This document shows positions 39,110-50,182 of a stretch of 64,000 bases of DNA, piece by piece. Made by a program: the position numbers and the translations under genes. The DNA is from Strigamia acuminata. Its lineage: Eukaryota; Arthropoda; Chilopoda; Geophilomorpha; Linotaeniidae. The stretch spans positions 18,104,001 through 18,168,000 of the forward strand of contig OX442316.1 of assembly GCA_949358305.1 (NCBI GenBank), in the 5' to 3' direction. The notes beneath the pieces are model-generated. The model searched no databases. It was not told the origin of the DNA and saw only the letters and a program-made list of their open reading frames with translations. Position 1 is the first letter of the stretch. The number at the start of each line of letters is the position of its first letter.

Positions 39110-41753
39110 AGATACATTTAATATTGATTTTTTGGATTTTTACCACCACGGTCACAAGGTACCTGTACCTGCTAAATTAGAGATTAATTAATTTATTAAA
39201 AAGCCGTGTGCAACTGAGTGGCGTGTGTGAACGAAACGACAAGTGAAAACTGAAATCAAAACCTAAGGACATTCCAAGTTCCAACAAACCGACTTTTTCA
39301 TTTTCTCATATTTTCTCATTTTCTCATTTTTTCATTTTTTCATTTATTTTTTTAAAAAAAAAATTCAAATTCCCCTCGTTTCGGTTCATAATTTTTTCAA
39401 CTACCATTCCAATGTCGACATCGTTTTACCTTTTTCTTACCCAACATACTTAATATATATAATTAATAACGAACCAAATGATTCATATACGAATGATATT
39501 GATACAAAATGATATAAAACCCAATGTACTTTTTTATACGAACAAAATTTCGACAAAATCGAACAAAGATTTTTCACTCGATACATTTTACCAAAAAAAA
39601 AAGGTTAAAGCAGGGTCAATTTCACGACATGAATGTATAGAGCCTTCCATTTGTTTACTCTTTTTAGTTCTACGTGTGTGGATAATGTAAATATTTTGAA
39701 ATTCGTGTTTTTGTTAGGTTACATTACTTTTTGTTTCTTGTGTATTTTGTGCCAATTGTGTTTCCTGGTGCTCACGATACTCTTAATTTATGAGAAAATT
39801 CGCTTCAGGAATAATTTCAATCATTTTTATTTTTAATTTAAAAAAGAAAATATTAAAATAAATAAATACTGTGATGTTTTAATTATTTACCACCATACCG
39901 GTAGTTTGATTGCGAGGTGTTTAATTCAATACTGAATTGCCCTTTCCACGTGTCTTGTAATTCTGCAATTGTAAAACTTTGATGCTCAAGTCTTTAAACC
40001 TGCCACTTTACTGTTTAAGTAAAAAGAAAAAAAAAGAAAAATTTAAAAAAAAAATGTACGATGTACCTCTAGTGGATATTGTTTTCATTATTATGTATCT
40101 GTATATTATACAGTTTAAAAAATTTCGTACAAAGATATTTTTTTGTATTGTAATTGATGGGTGTCAATGTTTTGATTACAATTTTATTTTCAACATGAAA
40201 AAGTTATTTTTTTTCCCTTGTTCCTTTAAGAAATTAGAATTAAATTGCATTTCTACGATACAAAGACAAGAAATCACGCGAAATGTGATTCCGAATATTA
40301 ATCGTTGTAAAGTCGCATGCCCTTGTTTTCTCCATGCTACATTTTGTGGGAGGGAAATTAACATTTACCATGTTTACATGCACCCAGTTATCTGCATAAG
40401 TGAAAATGCGAATTTTACTTTTCTGCAAAACTGACACAGTTTTCCAGAAAAGACAGATTCATTCGGAAAACTAAATTCCAGTTGTACGAGGTAGATTTTG
40501 GGCGTTTTGCGCATTGAAAACTGCATCTAAACACCCGAGCATACGAAAATTTAAAACTTCGTCAAATGACACTTACTTGTTAGTTCTGAAAACGATGTGA
40601 AATGAACTAAAAATACGATTTTCGGGATCAGAATTTGATTTGTTTAGGGGCTGAAATAGATCGACAACCATTTTGTTGTTCCAGATAATCAAAATGCATT
40701 ATGGCGTTATGTTTACCAGAAAACTAAGGACAGGTAAACGCATACTGTTATCCGGATAAATAAAATGCGGATTTTAACTTTTCTGGAAAACTGAGTACAT
40801 GTACACTTGGTAATTGTTGCTATTTTTTTAAAGTATCTTTTTCCTGCCAGATAAATTCCTACGTACGTTTGAACAAGAAAAAATATAAAACATATCACTT
40901 TGAACTCTTCTCTATCTCCGATGCCTTGCACTCTTTGTAGCTTTTTTCATAACATTAGAAAGAAAAAAATATATATACAAAAAAAAAATTAATTAATAAA
41001 TAAATAAATAAATAAGAGAAAAAAAATTAAATAAACAAAACTGATACGTATTTTGTATGCAGTAATTTAGCGATTGAATTTGTTTTCTAACCTTGCCATG
41101 TTCTCAATTGACACTTGATGGGCTGATGTGTTAAATGTTTGTCTCGGCTTTGAAATAGACGATAAAAAACTAAAGTATTGCATTAATTCCAAGCTCAAAT
41201 TCCTCAGGACAAACTCCTGGAATTAAGAAATTGCTAGTATTAAAATAACGTTAAGTATTACGGATTGGAAATGATAAAAATTGATTTATTTTCTTGTATT
41301 TGTGGTACTGATCTGTGGAGATTTATTTTTCCATTGTATTTACTACCTCACTCGCCTATGCAGCGTAGTCACGTAAATTAAGGTGTGTAATTATTTCATT
41401 ATTATATATCGTTTTAGCGTCGTTTATTATTATTATTTTTTATTTTTAATTTTCTAATTTTTAAGTGGAAAATTAAGTTTGATGTCGTTGAATTAATTTT
41501 CCTCCAGAACTGCCAGATGTTAAATAAAATGTCAGTGTGCAGGTTGCAAATTGTTGCGTGTCATTTGAGACATATCTTTTTTTGTACATAGTCAAATTTT
41601 ATGCCTCAACGAAGTGTCTCATTTTGTAAAGAAAATAAAATTTATTTATAAAATTTACTTTATCTCTCGCTCGGTCTCATTTCAGCGATTATCAGATATC
41701 TTGTGTTAATTATGTAAGTTTTCTTATTCCAACATCATCAGTTTGAGTGAAAA
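39110..41753. other. Epac 3' UTR and intergenic DNA before ACMSD
   Basis: AT-rich, with several AATAAA signals on the plus strand (about 39858, the 40995-41012 AAAT run, and about 41634), so Epac may have alternative poly(A) sites. The longest plus-strand frame (39979-40434) is lysine/phenylalanine-rich low complexity and is not credible as a gene. Confidence 0.5.
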
Positions 41754-43244
41754 ATGGAGAAAATCGACATACATTCGCATATTCTACCGCCCGAAATACC
41801 CGACATGAAAAAGGTAAGGGCGTAGACACTATTCCTCGGTGCGTGTGCTTGCGGAGGAGTAATTTATTGTTTCAGTTTTCAGGTTACGGTGGTTGGATTC
41901 AATTAGAACGCGATGTTGGTGAAAAGGGCGGTAAAATGGTGAAAGATAACGGAGATTTTTTCCGTTCGGTTAGTGACAACTTATGGTGTTTAGAAAGTCG
42001 TTTGAAGGACATGGATCGAACCGGTACGGGCAAATCTTTTTCAAATTGGATGTTTTTACCAATTAAATATTTTTCAGGTGTGAAAATGCAAGTTCTTTCG
42101 ACAGTACCTGTGATGTTCAGTTATTGGGTTAATGAGGTGGATTAATTTGAGATAAAAATTGATTTTCAACCCGATTTTCTAGGCAAAACCACAAGATGCG
42201 TTGCACTTGAGTCAACAACTCAACAATCACGTTGCCTATTGCGTTCAAGAATATCCGACTAGGTTTGTCGGTTTGGGCACAATCCCGATGCAAAGTCCAG
42301 AGTTGGCGGTTGAAGAACTGCAGAGATGCGTTTTGGATTTGAAGTTGAAAGGAGTTCAAATTGCAACTCATGTGAATGAGTGGAACTTGGACGACCCGCA
42401 TTTGGATTGTATTTACAAAGTAACCTCAGTTTTGCTCGGTTTTGAGCAGTTCTGATCAATTTTGCTCGTAATCGGTCAAAACTGATCAGATTTCGGTCGG
42501 ACTCACTCGTTTTTGTTCGTTTTTTCCTAATTTTGAACACAAACTATAGGCGGCCCAAGATCTGGATTGTGCCATTTTCGTCCATCCTTGGGAAATGCAA
42601 TGTGGTGGCAGGATGAAACCGTATTGGCTGCCCTGGCTTACGGGTAAATAAGTTACATTGCAGTAGACCCGGGTGACATTTAATTTAGGCGATTCAATTG
42701 GTTTAAGGCATGCCTTTTGAGACCACGAATGCAATTTCTTGCATGATATTTGGAGGAGTTTTCGAACGATATCCCAGTTTACGCGTCTGTTTTGCCCACG
42801 GTGGCGGCGCCTTCCCGTTTACAGTGGGGCGCATTGAACATGGCTTTAACGTACGACCCGATTTATGCGCCGTGAAAATAAAGAGAAGTCCACGCCACTA
42901 CATGGACAGAATCCACGTGGACTGTCTCGTTCATGACGCCGATGCCTTAAAATTTCTCGTACAAACTATGGGCGAAGTAAGCGGCGCCAATGGCGCCTAT
43001 AATTTAATATTATTACAAATATTTTTTGTTCTTTTAAGGATCACGTGATGCTCGGAAGCGATTACCCGTTTCTGTTAGGAGAGCAGCTGCCGGGACAGTT
43101 AGCTGAGTCGACTCTAAATAAACCGAGCGTGGTAAAACTTTAAATCGTCAAATAATTATGAAATTTTATCAAATCTTTTTACAATTTCAGAAAAAAATGT
43201 TGGCGCAGAATGCAATCAACTTTTTTAACATCGACAAGTTCTAG
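41754..43244 (+). CDS. ACMSD: 2-amino-3-carboxymuconate-6-semialdehyde decarboxylase (ACMSD)
   Basis: Decarboxylates ACMS to aminomuconate semialdehyde, diverting tryptophan/kynurenine catabolism away from quinolinate and NAD. It is a zinc enzyme of the amidohydrolase fold. Eight exons join in phase: 41754-41813, 41876-42023, 42078-42127, 42183-42419, 42550-42643, 42708-42976, 43039-43131, 43191-43244, giving 334 residues (human 336). The metal and active-site motifs are present in order: IDIHSH near the N-terminus, VHPWEMQ, FAHGGGAFPFTVGR and LGSDYPF. Also visible are STVPVMFSYWAKPQD, RFVGLGTIPMQ and THVNEWNLDDP. All introns are GT-AG and mostly 45-65 bp; the largest is 130 bp. The start is the first ATG, followed at once by EKIDIHSH as in the family. 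The stop overlaps the stop of the convergent gene on the other strand. Confidence 0.96.
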
Positions 43245-44769
43245 ATGCGCAACAAACTCTTCGATAATTCTTTGATCTCTGCATTTATGTCTAAAAATTG
43301 TCGCAATTTATCCTTCAACTCGTCCACTTCTTTCGCATTCAGAGCCGAAATTGGGACAACCGCGTCTAATTTGATCGCGTTTGTGGGCACTAAATGCTGC
43401 GGCATGTCTTTCAAAGCCTCTGGATAACGAAAGAACACGGAATTTTCGATTTAATAGTGAGAAAACTGAATCTCACTCACCTTGGTAGTGCTTTAGTTTA
43501 TCCGTGAGGATTTGCAATTTAGCTTTGGCTCCTTTTTTATCCATTTTGTTGACGACTAGAATGGCAGGTTTTTTCACCAATTCTTCCGCGTACAATTCCA
43601 ATTGCTGCAAATATCGTTAAAAGTTACGGATTTGTGTCATGTAAAGTTTTTTTTTTAAATTTACCTTATTCAAAATAATTATCGTTTCAAATGCCTCTCT
43701 GAATGGACGATTTGACAGTTGAAAACCATTAATATCAACGACAAACACGAGTAATTTTGCCCTTTCGATGTGTTTTAGATGATTATGGCCCAATCCTTCG
43801 TTTTCGTGAGCTCCTTCGACTATACTAGGTAAATCCGAGAGAGTAATCTGAAGTGAAAATGTCAAAAAAATTTAAAAACTTATTGTTTTATTTCAATTTT
43901 CAACTCTACCTGCCTGTAGTCCGAATATTCCGCCGTGTGAATACTCGATTCAATCGTTTTAACTACAAAAATAAACCATTTTAGTGACAAATGTGTCGTT
44001 TTAGTGAATACCGCTTACACGTTTGGATTTCGGGTTCGGGATTTATCCGTTTCGAGATCGATTGCACAATTTTCGATTTCCCAGCCAAAGGAAACCTGCG
44101 ATTTTTTTTTTACACACAAAAAAGGTTTAAAAATGATTTAATTTTTGCTTCATTTTATTTTACCCAACAAACCCGACGTCGGAAACCAATTTAAGGTCCA
44201 GAATAATGGTTTGCGCCTGTCCTATTTGACCAGAAAACTGATTTTCTGCGCATCCTCCAGCTCCTCCTTGAGCCACCAAAACACTCGACTCTTCTTTTTT
44301 CAAATCGCCTAACAAACGCCCGTGTTCGGTTAACACTTGCACACCTACTGGAACCTTAATTTTTATGTCTGGTCCCGGTGCTCCTATAACATAACGCGCT
44401 CTAGATAAGTAATACATTAATTTTTATAAAATTTAATTCATTTTTTAAAATTTGTGTTGATTGGTTGCTCACTTGCTGTCCTCGCCTACGCCGGCGCTAA
44501 ACCGTTGTTTGGGAAATTCTTTCGAGAGGTTCAATAAAGTCTGATCGTGTTTTGCTTCCACGTAAACATCGCCACCTTTTCCTCCAACGCCGTCGAACCG
44601 CGGGTTTCCCATTCCCCCGGCTCCGGCTTTCACGTGGATGCGAAGTTTATCGACTAATCCTCTCGCGCCGTGTCCGGTGTACTATAATATCAATTAAATT
44701 TTCATCGATTTACTTTATTCTATTTAAATTTACCTTAAACGCTTTTAAAATTGCAGTTTTCAAAACCAT
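43241..44769 (-). CDS. GTPBP10-like Obg GTPase, diverged tandem copy
   Basis: GTPBP10 is an Obg-family GTPase for mitochondrial large-ribosome assembly. Eight exons on the minus strand: 44769-44734, 44681-44473, 44400-44164, 44095-44019, 43962-43910, 43847-43665, 43604-43481, 43419-43241, 365 residues, frame intact. The N-terminal glycine-rich Obg fold is present ([20 protein letters not shown]). In the G domain, G1 is GFPLAGKS, the G2 region reads FKT where relatives have FTT, G3 is DLPS where DxPG is expected, and G4 NKMD is normal. The lost G3 glycine suggests altered or absent GTP hydrolysis (inference). [10 protein letters not shown] and LELYAEEL place it with GTPBP10 rather than MTG2. 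Compared with its neighbour it lacks one intron and has another. It may be a pseudo-GTPase paralogue. Confidence 0.88.
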
Positions 44770-45061
44770 GTTGACTAAGATTAGGTCTGCTAGTAGTTCT
44801 GCAATCACGACTCTTCTCACAGTTGGCCAACCACATCGCTCTATCTATCTCGGGCAACAGATGGCGCCAAACTCGATTTGGCGACAAAATAGACAACTGA
44901 TTTACCACAGAATTATTATTAGAAAGAGGTGATGTGGAAAAGCGGAGTTTATGCCGGTAAGTGAATAGAATTTAAATTTATTTATTCAACACAAATTCGT
45001 AGTATCTTAAATATTTTATTTAAATTTGCACCGCATTAATGAATTATGAAAAATCACAAAA
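44770..45061. promoter_or_regulatory. 292-bp gap between the tandem GTPBP10 copies
   Basis: Must hold the 3' UTR of the upstream copy and the promoter of the downstream copy. No distinct motif recognised. Confidence 0.35.
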
Positions 45062-46643
45062 TTATCTCGTTGCGTCGAGTGCATTTGTCACTTGATCTTC
45101 GTTCGTGTTGTCCACTAATAATTCCTTGAGCTTTTCCTTTAACGTGTCCACTTCGATCCTTTTCTTGGCCGAAATAGGAATAACAGCTTGAAATTTGATG
45201 AGTCGTTTCGGTTTAACTTCCTCCGGCACATTCGCCACGGCGTCTAAAAAACGGACAAATTCAAATTAATCGTTTTTATTCAATTTTAGTTTTAATTTAA
45301 ATTTTTTTAATTGCAAAAAAAAATTGCCTTCGACATTATTTAAATTGTTCATCAACGATTGGAAATTTTCTTCCGCCGTTTCCGTGTCCATTTTGTTAAC
45401 GACCAAAACGGCTTCTTTTGATAACAATTCTTCTTTGTACAATTCCAACTCCTTGTTTAGCAAAACGATCGTCTCAAATGCATTTCGAAACGGATATTTA
45501 ACCCCTAATTGGAACCCATTCACGTCGACAACAAACAGCAATAATTTGGTTCGTTCAACGTGTTTGAGGAATCGGTGTCCCATCCCCACGTTGTAATGAG
45601 CGCCTTCAATTAGACCCGGTAAATCTGCTAGCGCGATCTAAAACGACAAAAATAAATATTTTTTAATATTTAACACCCTCAAAACGAGTTTTAATCGTAT
45701 TTTAACCTGATTGTGATCTGAGAATTGCACAATTCCAATACTAGGTTGAATAGTTGTAACTGGAAGCGACAAATTAAAACAAATTCAGAAATTATATTTT
45801 AAAAGGATTAAATTAATCCGTACATGGATACGAAGCCACTTTTGGTTTTGCTTTTGAAATCGCTTGTAGTAACGTCGATTTTCCGGCGTTTGGGAACCTG
45901 AAATAGTCAAATAGTCAATTGTTATTCAATCAAAATTCAAAAGTAAAATATTTTTCAATTTACCCTACAAACCCAACGTCAGCGATTAGTTTGAGGTCGA
46001 GGGAGATGCTACAATTTTCTCCCTTCTGAGGTATGAAATTATTTTCTGGACTCGCACCATCGCCTCCTGTGGCCACCAATGCGCACGCATTGTGCTCGTT
46101 TAAATCGCCTAGATAACAAACATTAATTAATTACTAATTAATTTTTTTTCAAAAACTCGTTTACCGATTACACGTCCATTATCCGACACAACCGTCACCC
46201 CGACTGGTACTTTGATTCGAATATCGTGTCCGGGGGGTCCCAAAACGTTTCTCGTTCTAGTTACATTACAGGATTTTTTTTTAAAATCAAAAATATCATT
46301 TTGTGATGTCAATGATGGCATTTATTGTGCGCTCACGAGCTGTGGTGTCCCGCACCCGCTGAAAATCGCTTTGTGGGTGATGTGTCCGACACCATTTTCA
46401 ACGTGTAAGCGTCTTTGGCTACGACGAAAATATTTCCACCTTTTCCTCCGACTCCACCGAAACGAACGATTCCATTTCCACCGATTCCTCCTTTCACGTG
46501 GATCCGAAGTTTATCGATGAAGTTTGATTTTCGGTACCTGCTCACCTGTTTTCACAAAAATTCAAATTACAAACGTGTCGGATGAAATAAGTTATAGAAA
46601 ATACCTTAGAAGCGGTACTTAAAATCAATGTTTTGAAAACCAT
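45062..46643 (-). CDS. GTPBP10: GTP-binding protein 10 (mitochondrial Obg GTPase), canonical copy
   Basis: Likely mitoribosome assembly GTPase. Eight exons on the minus strand: 46643-46605, 46545-46337, 46256-46165, 46108-45964, 45897-45824, 45759-45707, 45637-45328, 45243-45062, 367 residues in frame. The Obg fold is visible ([39 protein letters not shown]). All G motifs are canonical: GFPNAGKST (G1), YPFTT (G2), [10 protein letters not shown] (G3), NKMD (G4), PISAKK (G5 region). VVDVNGFQL and LELYKEELL match GTPBP10. The last intron starts with GC rather than GT (45327-45326). The start codon is only about 110 bp from the stop of the next minus-strand gene, so the cluster is compact. No clear presequence is predicted beyond the short hydrophobic first exon. 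Confidence 0.92.
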
Positions 46644-46743
46644 CTTGCGAATTACGCGGAACGAGCCGCCATTTTCTGTCCCAATGCTGCCATCTGGTGG
46701 CAAAAAAACCCAACTCCCGAGAGCAACAAACAATCGTGAAAAC

Positions 46744-46749
46744 TTTATT
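46744..46749 (-). terminator. Poly(A) signal of the MKKS-like gene
   Basis: AATAAA on the minus strand, only 8 bp beyond the TAG stop. The same signal is kept in the duplicate at about 58326-58331. Confidence 0.6.
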
Positions 46750-46756
46750 TATACAT

Positions 46757-48705
46757 TCAAAGATGTCCAACAAAATTGTATTTGCATTGTTCGATACATT
46801 GCCACAATGCGTTTTCATCACCCACCAATACAATGGCATCGGTAGTAACGAGCGTGGTGGCCACGTGTAAAGCCGACAACCACGCTTCGGTTTTGGGTCG
46901 AAATGCATCGAGCACTTCGGGCCGATTATCCGATAAATCGTAATTGTCTCGTAGCATTTCAACAAAGCGCCTAAACGCATCGGCTAATAACGACCGATCC
47001 TTATTTAGAGTGCCTAGCCACGAGATGCAATCGTCTTCGGCTCTACCACCGCCGTCGATTGCTGACGAGAGACTCGATGATAATCGGTGAATGAGATGCC
47101 GAACGCTGTGTTCCTTCGCGCATGCCAATGGTGCGCAACTCGAACAAATGATGAGTGTCTTTGAGGAAAAAAATAATTAAATTTTGATCATTTTTGGTGA
47201 TTTTTTGAATAAGAAAGCAAATTTTTACTTGAATTCGCTGAGGTATTTTGATGAGGATGTAATTATCACGATTTGTTATATCGTCCATGGTCCAACGTTC
47301 TATCGATATATCGGAGACGATGTTCGACTCGTCGCAGTCGAGAATGTAATTTTGCGTTGCGATTCGAAGGGATGAAGATAAATTGTGTAATAATTTGTCG
47401 GTGATGTTTGTGATGACTAGGATTTGCGAGGACAAACACTCGTCTAATAATTTATCGGCGACCGATCCTTGGACTAATAAAAGGTCGATTTGCATCTGGA
47501 GAAAAATAAATAAAGAAAAATATTTTGAAATCTAATTTCAATGTTTTTTTTTTTTAATTAAGTATTTTTCTTACGGATTTTAGTTTTTCAACAACACAAT
47601 TGATCCAATCGTTTGATCGAGTCGTTTGAGCGAGGAAATTGTCGCCTGTCAACACTAATTTGCTTTTGATCGATTCATTGTATCCGCGATGATTGTAATC
47701 GTAGTTTACACTTCCGGAAATTAACTGTAAAGAGTAAAATTAATTTTGCTTCGTACATTTTTTTATTTTTATTTTTTTACCAAACCTCTCCGAGATTTCT
47801 GCGTATTTGAAAAATAAATATCGTTCATTTGACGCGTGGCGATTATAATTCCTGGAACAACTCTGCTCGAACGAGTGTTTCCCAGAATCGATAAAACATC
47901 AATTCGACTCGTGTCCAAACTAGAAATCGTAAAATAAATATTTTTAACACGTAACTTTGATAGTCACGCGAGGTTTAATTACGAGAAATCGTCTCGCTTT
48001 CGCTGCTCAACTTGATTAGTCCAAGCTGTGACTAAAAGTGACGACATTTCTCGTTCTCTTTCGCAATGGCAAACTCTTATCACGAGTTTTTCCATCTCCG
48101 CCAACGTCGATTGTCCTATTACGAACTCATCGTTTTCAGTGTTTGCAACGTTGAAATGTCGACTCGTCGCGAGTATTCGCTGCATCGACGGCGATAAGTT
48201 CGTTTTAGAATTTTTCTCGCTTTTTAAACGACTCATCAACGAAAATGATTTACTTCGGGAATGTTTCACGCACGACTCGAGGTCGGTACGTAGCATTTTA
48301 CAAGCTTCGATCGAGTCGTCGCCCTAATTTAAAACAGAAAAAAAAATCAATTGATTAATTGTTTATTTGCAATGAGCCAATACTTACACGTTTTATAGTT
48401 TCTACTAAGGCATTGTGAAAAACGTATATGTATGAAATCAAGGTGGTTGTACCGTTGACATATGTTTCATGATGGGACTGTACGGCCGAATTCACAAACT
48501 GGCTGAGGCTGGTCTGCAAAAATGAGAGAAATGAGCGAAATGAGCAAATTACTTCGAGAAAAGTTATGGAAAATTGTACTTTGTAAGGCAAAACGGATAA
48601 ATAGTCAGCGGGGCATGATACTGCTTGAACTTGATCGTCTTCGACAACAAATTTCATGCATTTGTTTGGTCCCAAAAAGCTCCGAACAACATAGAAAAAA
48701 TCCAT
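46757..48705 (-). CDS. MKKS/BBS6-like (group II chaperonin-related) protein, copy A
   Basis: Chaperonin-like BBS proteins help assemble the BBSome that traffics ciliary membrane proteins. Seven minus-strand exons: 48705-48580, 48513-48388, 48323-47983, 47919-47781, 47724-47575, 47495-47229, 47158-46757, in frame, 516 residues (MKKS 570). The match is by position: SFLGPNKCMKFV at the N-terminal glycine-loop place; THSG-like VNGTTTL where CCTs have the catalytic GDGT-type loop, so ATPase loss is likely; RVVPGIII; an apical-domain IDLLLVQGSVADKLL and ILVITNITDKLL; and a GGG-x-E segment (DGGGRAEDD). No canonical ATPase motif is seen. MKKS fits better than BBS10 or BBS12, but only from memory. The start is uncertain: an ATG at 48814 is in another frame and an upstream exon may exist. 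Confidence 0.6.
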
Positions 48706-48730
48706 CGATTCTCAGTCGCCATTTGTAAAC

Positions 48731-49090
48731 AAACGGATAATGGCGCTCTGGATCCAGGCACGTGTAATGCTCCGATCGCAAATTGTGACTCGTTATTTGC
48801 TGGTGATCAGCCAAATCAGAATGTTTTGGTTTATTTTTTAATTTGGTAAAGTTGCGAGAAAAATAATAGATGCAATCATATTTAGTACTATAAATTATAT
48901 TTCTCCTTTCTCCCCGCTGTAGGAATCTTGCTGATACATTATTTGCTCCCGGTGTTTGGGGAAATTTCGAAACTTAACGCAGGGCGCCGCTAGTACAATT
49001 TCGCGGGATGCTTGAACGGTGAACGACGTGCTCAAAACTCGTACGACAAAGATTTTATCTAAACGAATCTGAAGATGACAACTAACAAGA
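48731..49090 (+). other. Doubtful short two-exon frame between the divergent genes
   Basis: A plus-strand ATG at 48750 could splice (weak GTTTAT donor near 48827) to an exon after TAG at about 48923 reading NLADTLFAPGVW. In copy A the frame stops at TAA soon after; in the third copy (61003-61361) it stays open and reads on through APLVQFRGML. An overlapping minus-strand frame is open in both. Differences between the copies look random in both frames, so I doubt either is coding. Confidence 0.2.
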
Positions 49091-49324
49091 TGTATAAACA
49101 AGTAGGCAAAAGAAAATATTTAATTTATATTAATTTAGGGGTATTAAAAGACTAAACCTAAAAATAAATTTAGGTTTAAATATATTGACACAAACAAAAA
49201 AAATAATTTAAACAAAACCAAAAAATTGCGACTGAAATTATGACTGAATTTATTCCAACAAAAAAAATATACACAAACACACACGTGATTATATTTGGGA
49301 CAGATTGCTTCGCATAGGTTGTGC

Positions 49325-49337
49325 GTTGCTTAGCAAC
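49325..49337 (+). promoter_or_regulatory. RFX X-box between the MKKS-like gene and enkurin, copy A
   Basis: GTTGCTTAGCAAC is a palindrome and a perfect RYYNYY-N(1)-RRNRAC match. It lies 86 bp before the enkurin ATG at 49423 and is identical in the duplicate at 61589-61601. X-boxes bind RFX factors and typically sit close upstream of ciliary genes. Confidence 0.75.
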
Positions 49338-49422
49338 CACGTTGTTTACAGTCCGTCCGTGATGGCGGATTGTGATATAGAAAAAATCGCTTCCAATTGA
49401 AAGATTCGCTTGTTTCTAAAAA

Positions 49423-49499
49423 ATGGAAAAAGCGGAAGGCTTGGATTTCTCCGAGTGCGTTTACAATTTGTTGTACAAAACCTTCGACAAATGCGAGGA
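49423..49499 (+). pseudogene. Truncated enkurin first exon, duplicate copy
   Basis: Begins with the same residues as the complete enkurin gene at 61687 (MEKAEGLDFSECVYNLLYKT) but homology ends at 49499, before the splice donor. The frame then runs on into unrelated sequence and stops at 49665. Later enkurin exons do not follow in the next 2 kb. It is a duplication remnant whose promoter, with the X-box, is preserved. Confidence 0.85.
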
Positions 49500-50044
49500 C
49501 TCGCAAGTACTATTTTCAGAAGTAGATTTCCAACCGACGCGAAATGACGTCATCTGCGCATGCGCAATGGCAACGCGATCGCGACGCGAAATCGCGGTAT
49601 GTGTGCGGACTGCGCCCAGGGAAAACCTGATGTCGAAAATTAATGCAGTTTGTATTTATAAATAAAAAATGGAGACAAGATCTGAAGTCAGATATTTTTA
49701 TTTTTTAACATTCCGTTTTTGTTTTCGTCCACCTTTTATTACTCTCGGTCATCAACCGGAAACGAGTTTATATAAACTTCAATTTCAAGTCTCAAGTGGC
49801 TAAAAAGAAAAGATTTGATGGTTTTAAAAATAAATCATCATCTTGTAATAAAAAATAATAAGATCAAGTTGTTGTTTGTGGAGCTCGTGCTGTCCGCCAT
49901 TTAATTCCCGATCTAGTTTAATTAGAGTGGAAATTACCGTAAGTCGTAAAATTAAAAAAAAAGCTTTTGGTTTAAAGTTGTCACATAATTCTCGGGAATT
50001 GCACTATAAAATGCGGATAGCGGGAACGGAGGGCTGCGATAAAG

Positions 50045-50076
50045 TATAAAAAGCAATTGCAATCTCTTCGTTCAGT
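50045..50076 (+). promoter_or_regulatory. TATA box plus arthropod initiator
   Basis: TATAAAAAG at 50045-50053 and TCAGT at 50072-50076, with the initiator A 29 bp after the first T of the TATA box, the standard arthropod spacing. The transcript it would drive is unknown; the nearest plus-strand gene starts 1.7 kb away. Confidence 0.4.
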
Positions 50077-50160
50077 TATCTAGCGCGACAAAATCTTACC
50101 GCGACACGATCTACAGCGACTTTTGAAACTGCGACTACGTTTTTCTTTGTCTAATTCCTA

Positions 50161-50182
50161 CCCCCCCCCCCCCCCCCCCCCC
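50161..50182. repeat. Poly-C tract of 22 bases
   Basis: An uninterrupted C run, exceptional in this AT-rich window, about 90 bp after the initiator motif. Its length is prone to sequencing error. Confidence 0.85.

Larger units (their letters stand above)
46692..49499. repeat. Segmental duplication, unit A
   Basis: This segment is nearly identical to 58274-59657 plus 60508-61763. It covers the whole MKKS-like gene, the intergenic region and the start of enkurin. The left boundary lies between the GTPBP10 start codon and the MKKS-like stop; the right one is inside enkurin exon 1. Confidence 0.9.

Noticed and set aside
39979..40434. 151-codon plus-strand open frame after Epac
   Set aside because: Low-complexity Lys/Phe/Ile composition from A/T-rich 3' UTR sequence, no motif and no splice partner.
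46606..47128. Second minus-strand frame over the MKKS-like last exon and the GTPBP10 start
   Set aside because: It reads antisense codon shadows of two better-supported genes and recurs at 58164-58562 only because the DNA is duplicated.
48895..49101. Minus-strand 68-codon frame open in both duplicates
   Set aside because: Eight or so amino-acid changes among few nucleotide differences show no protein constraint, and no family is recognised.
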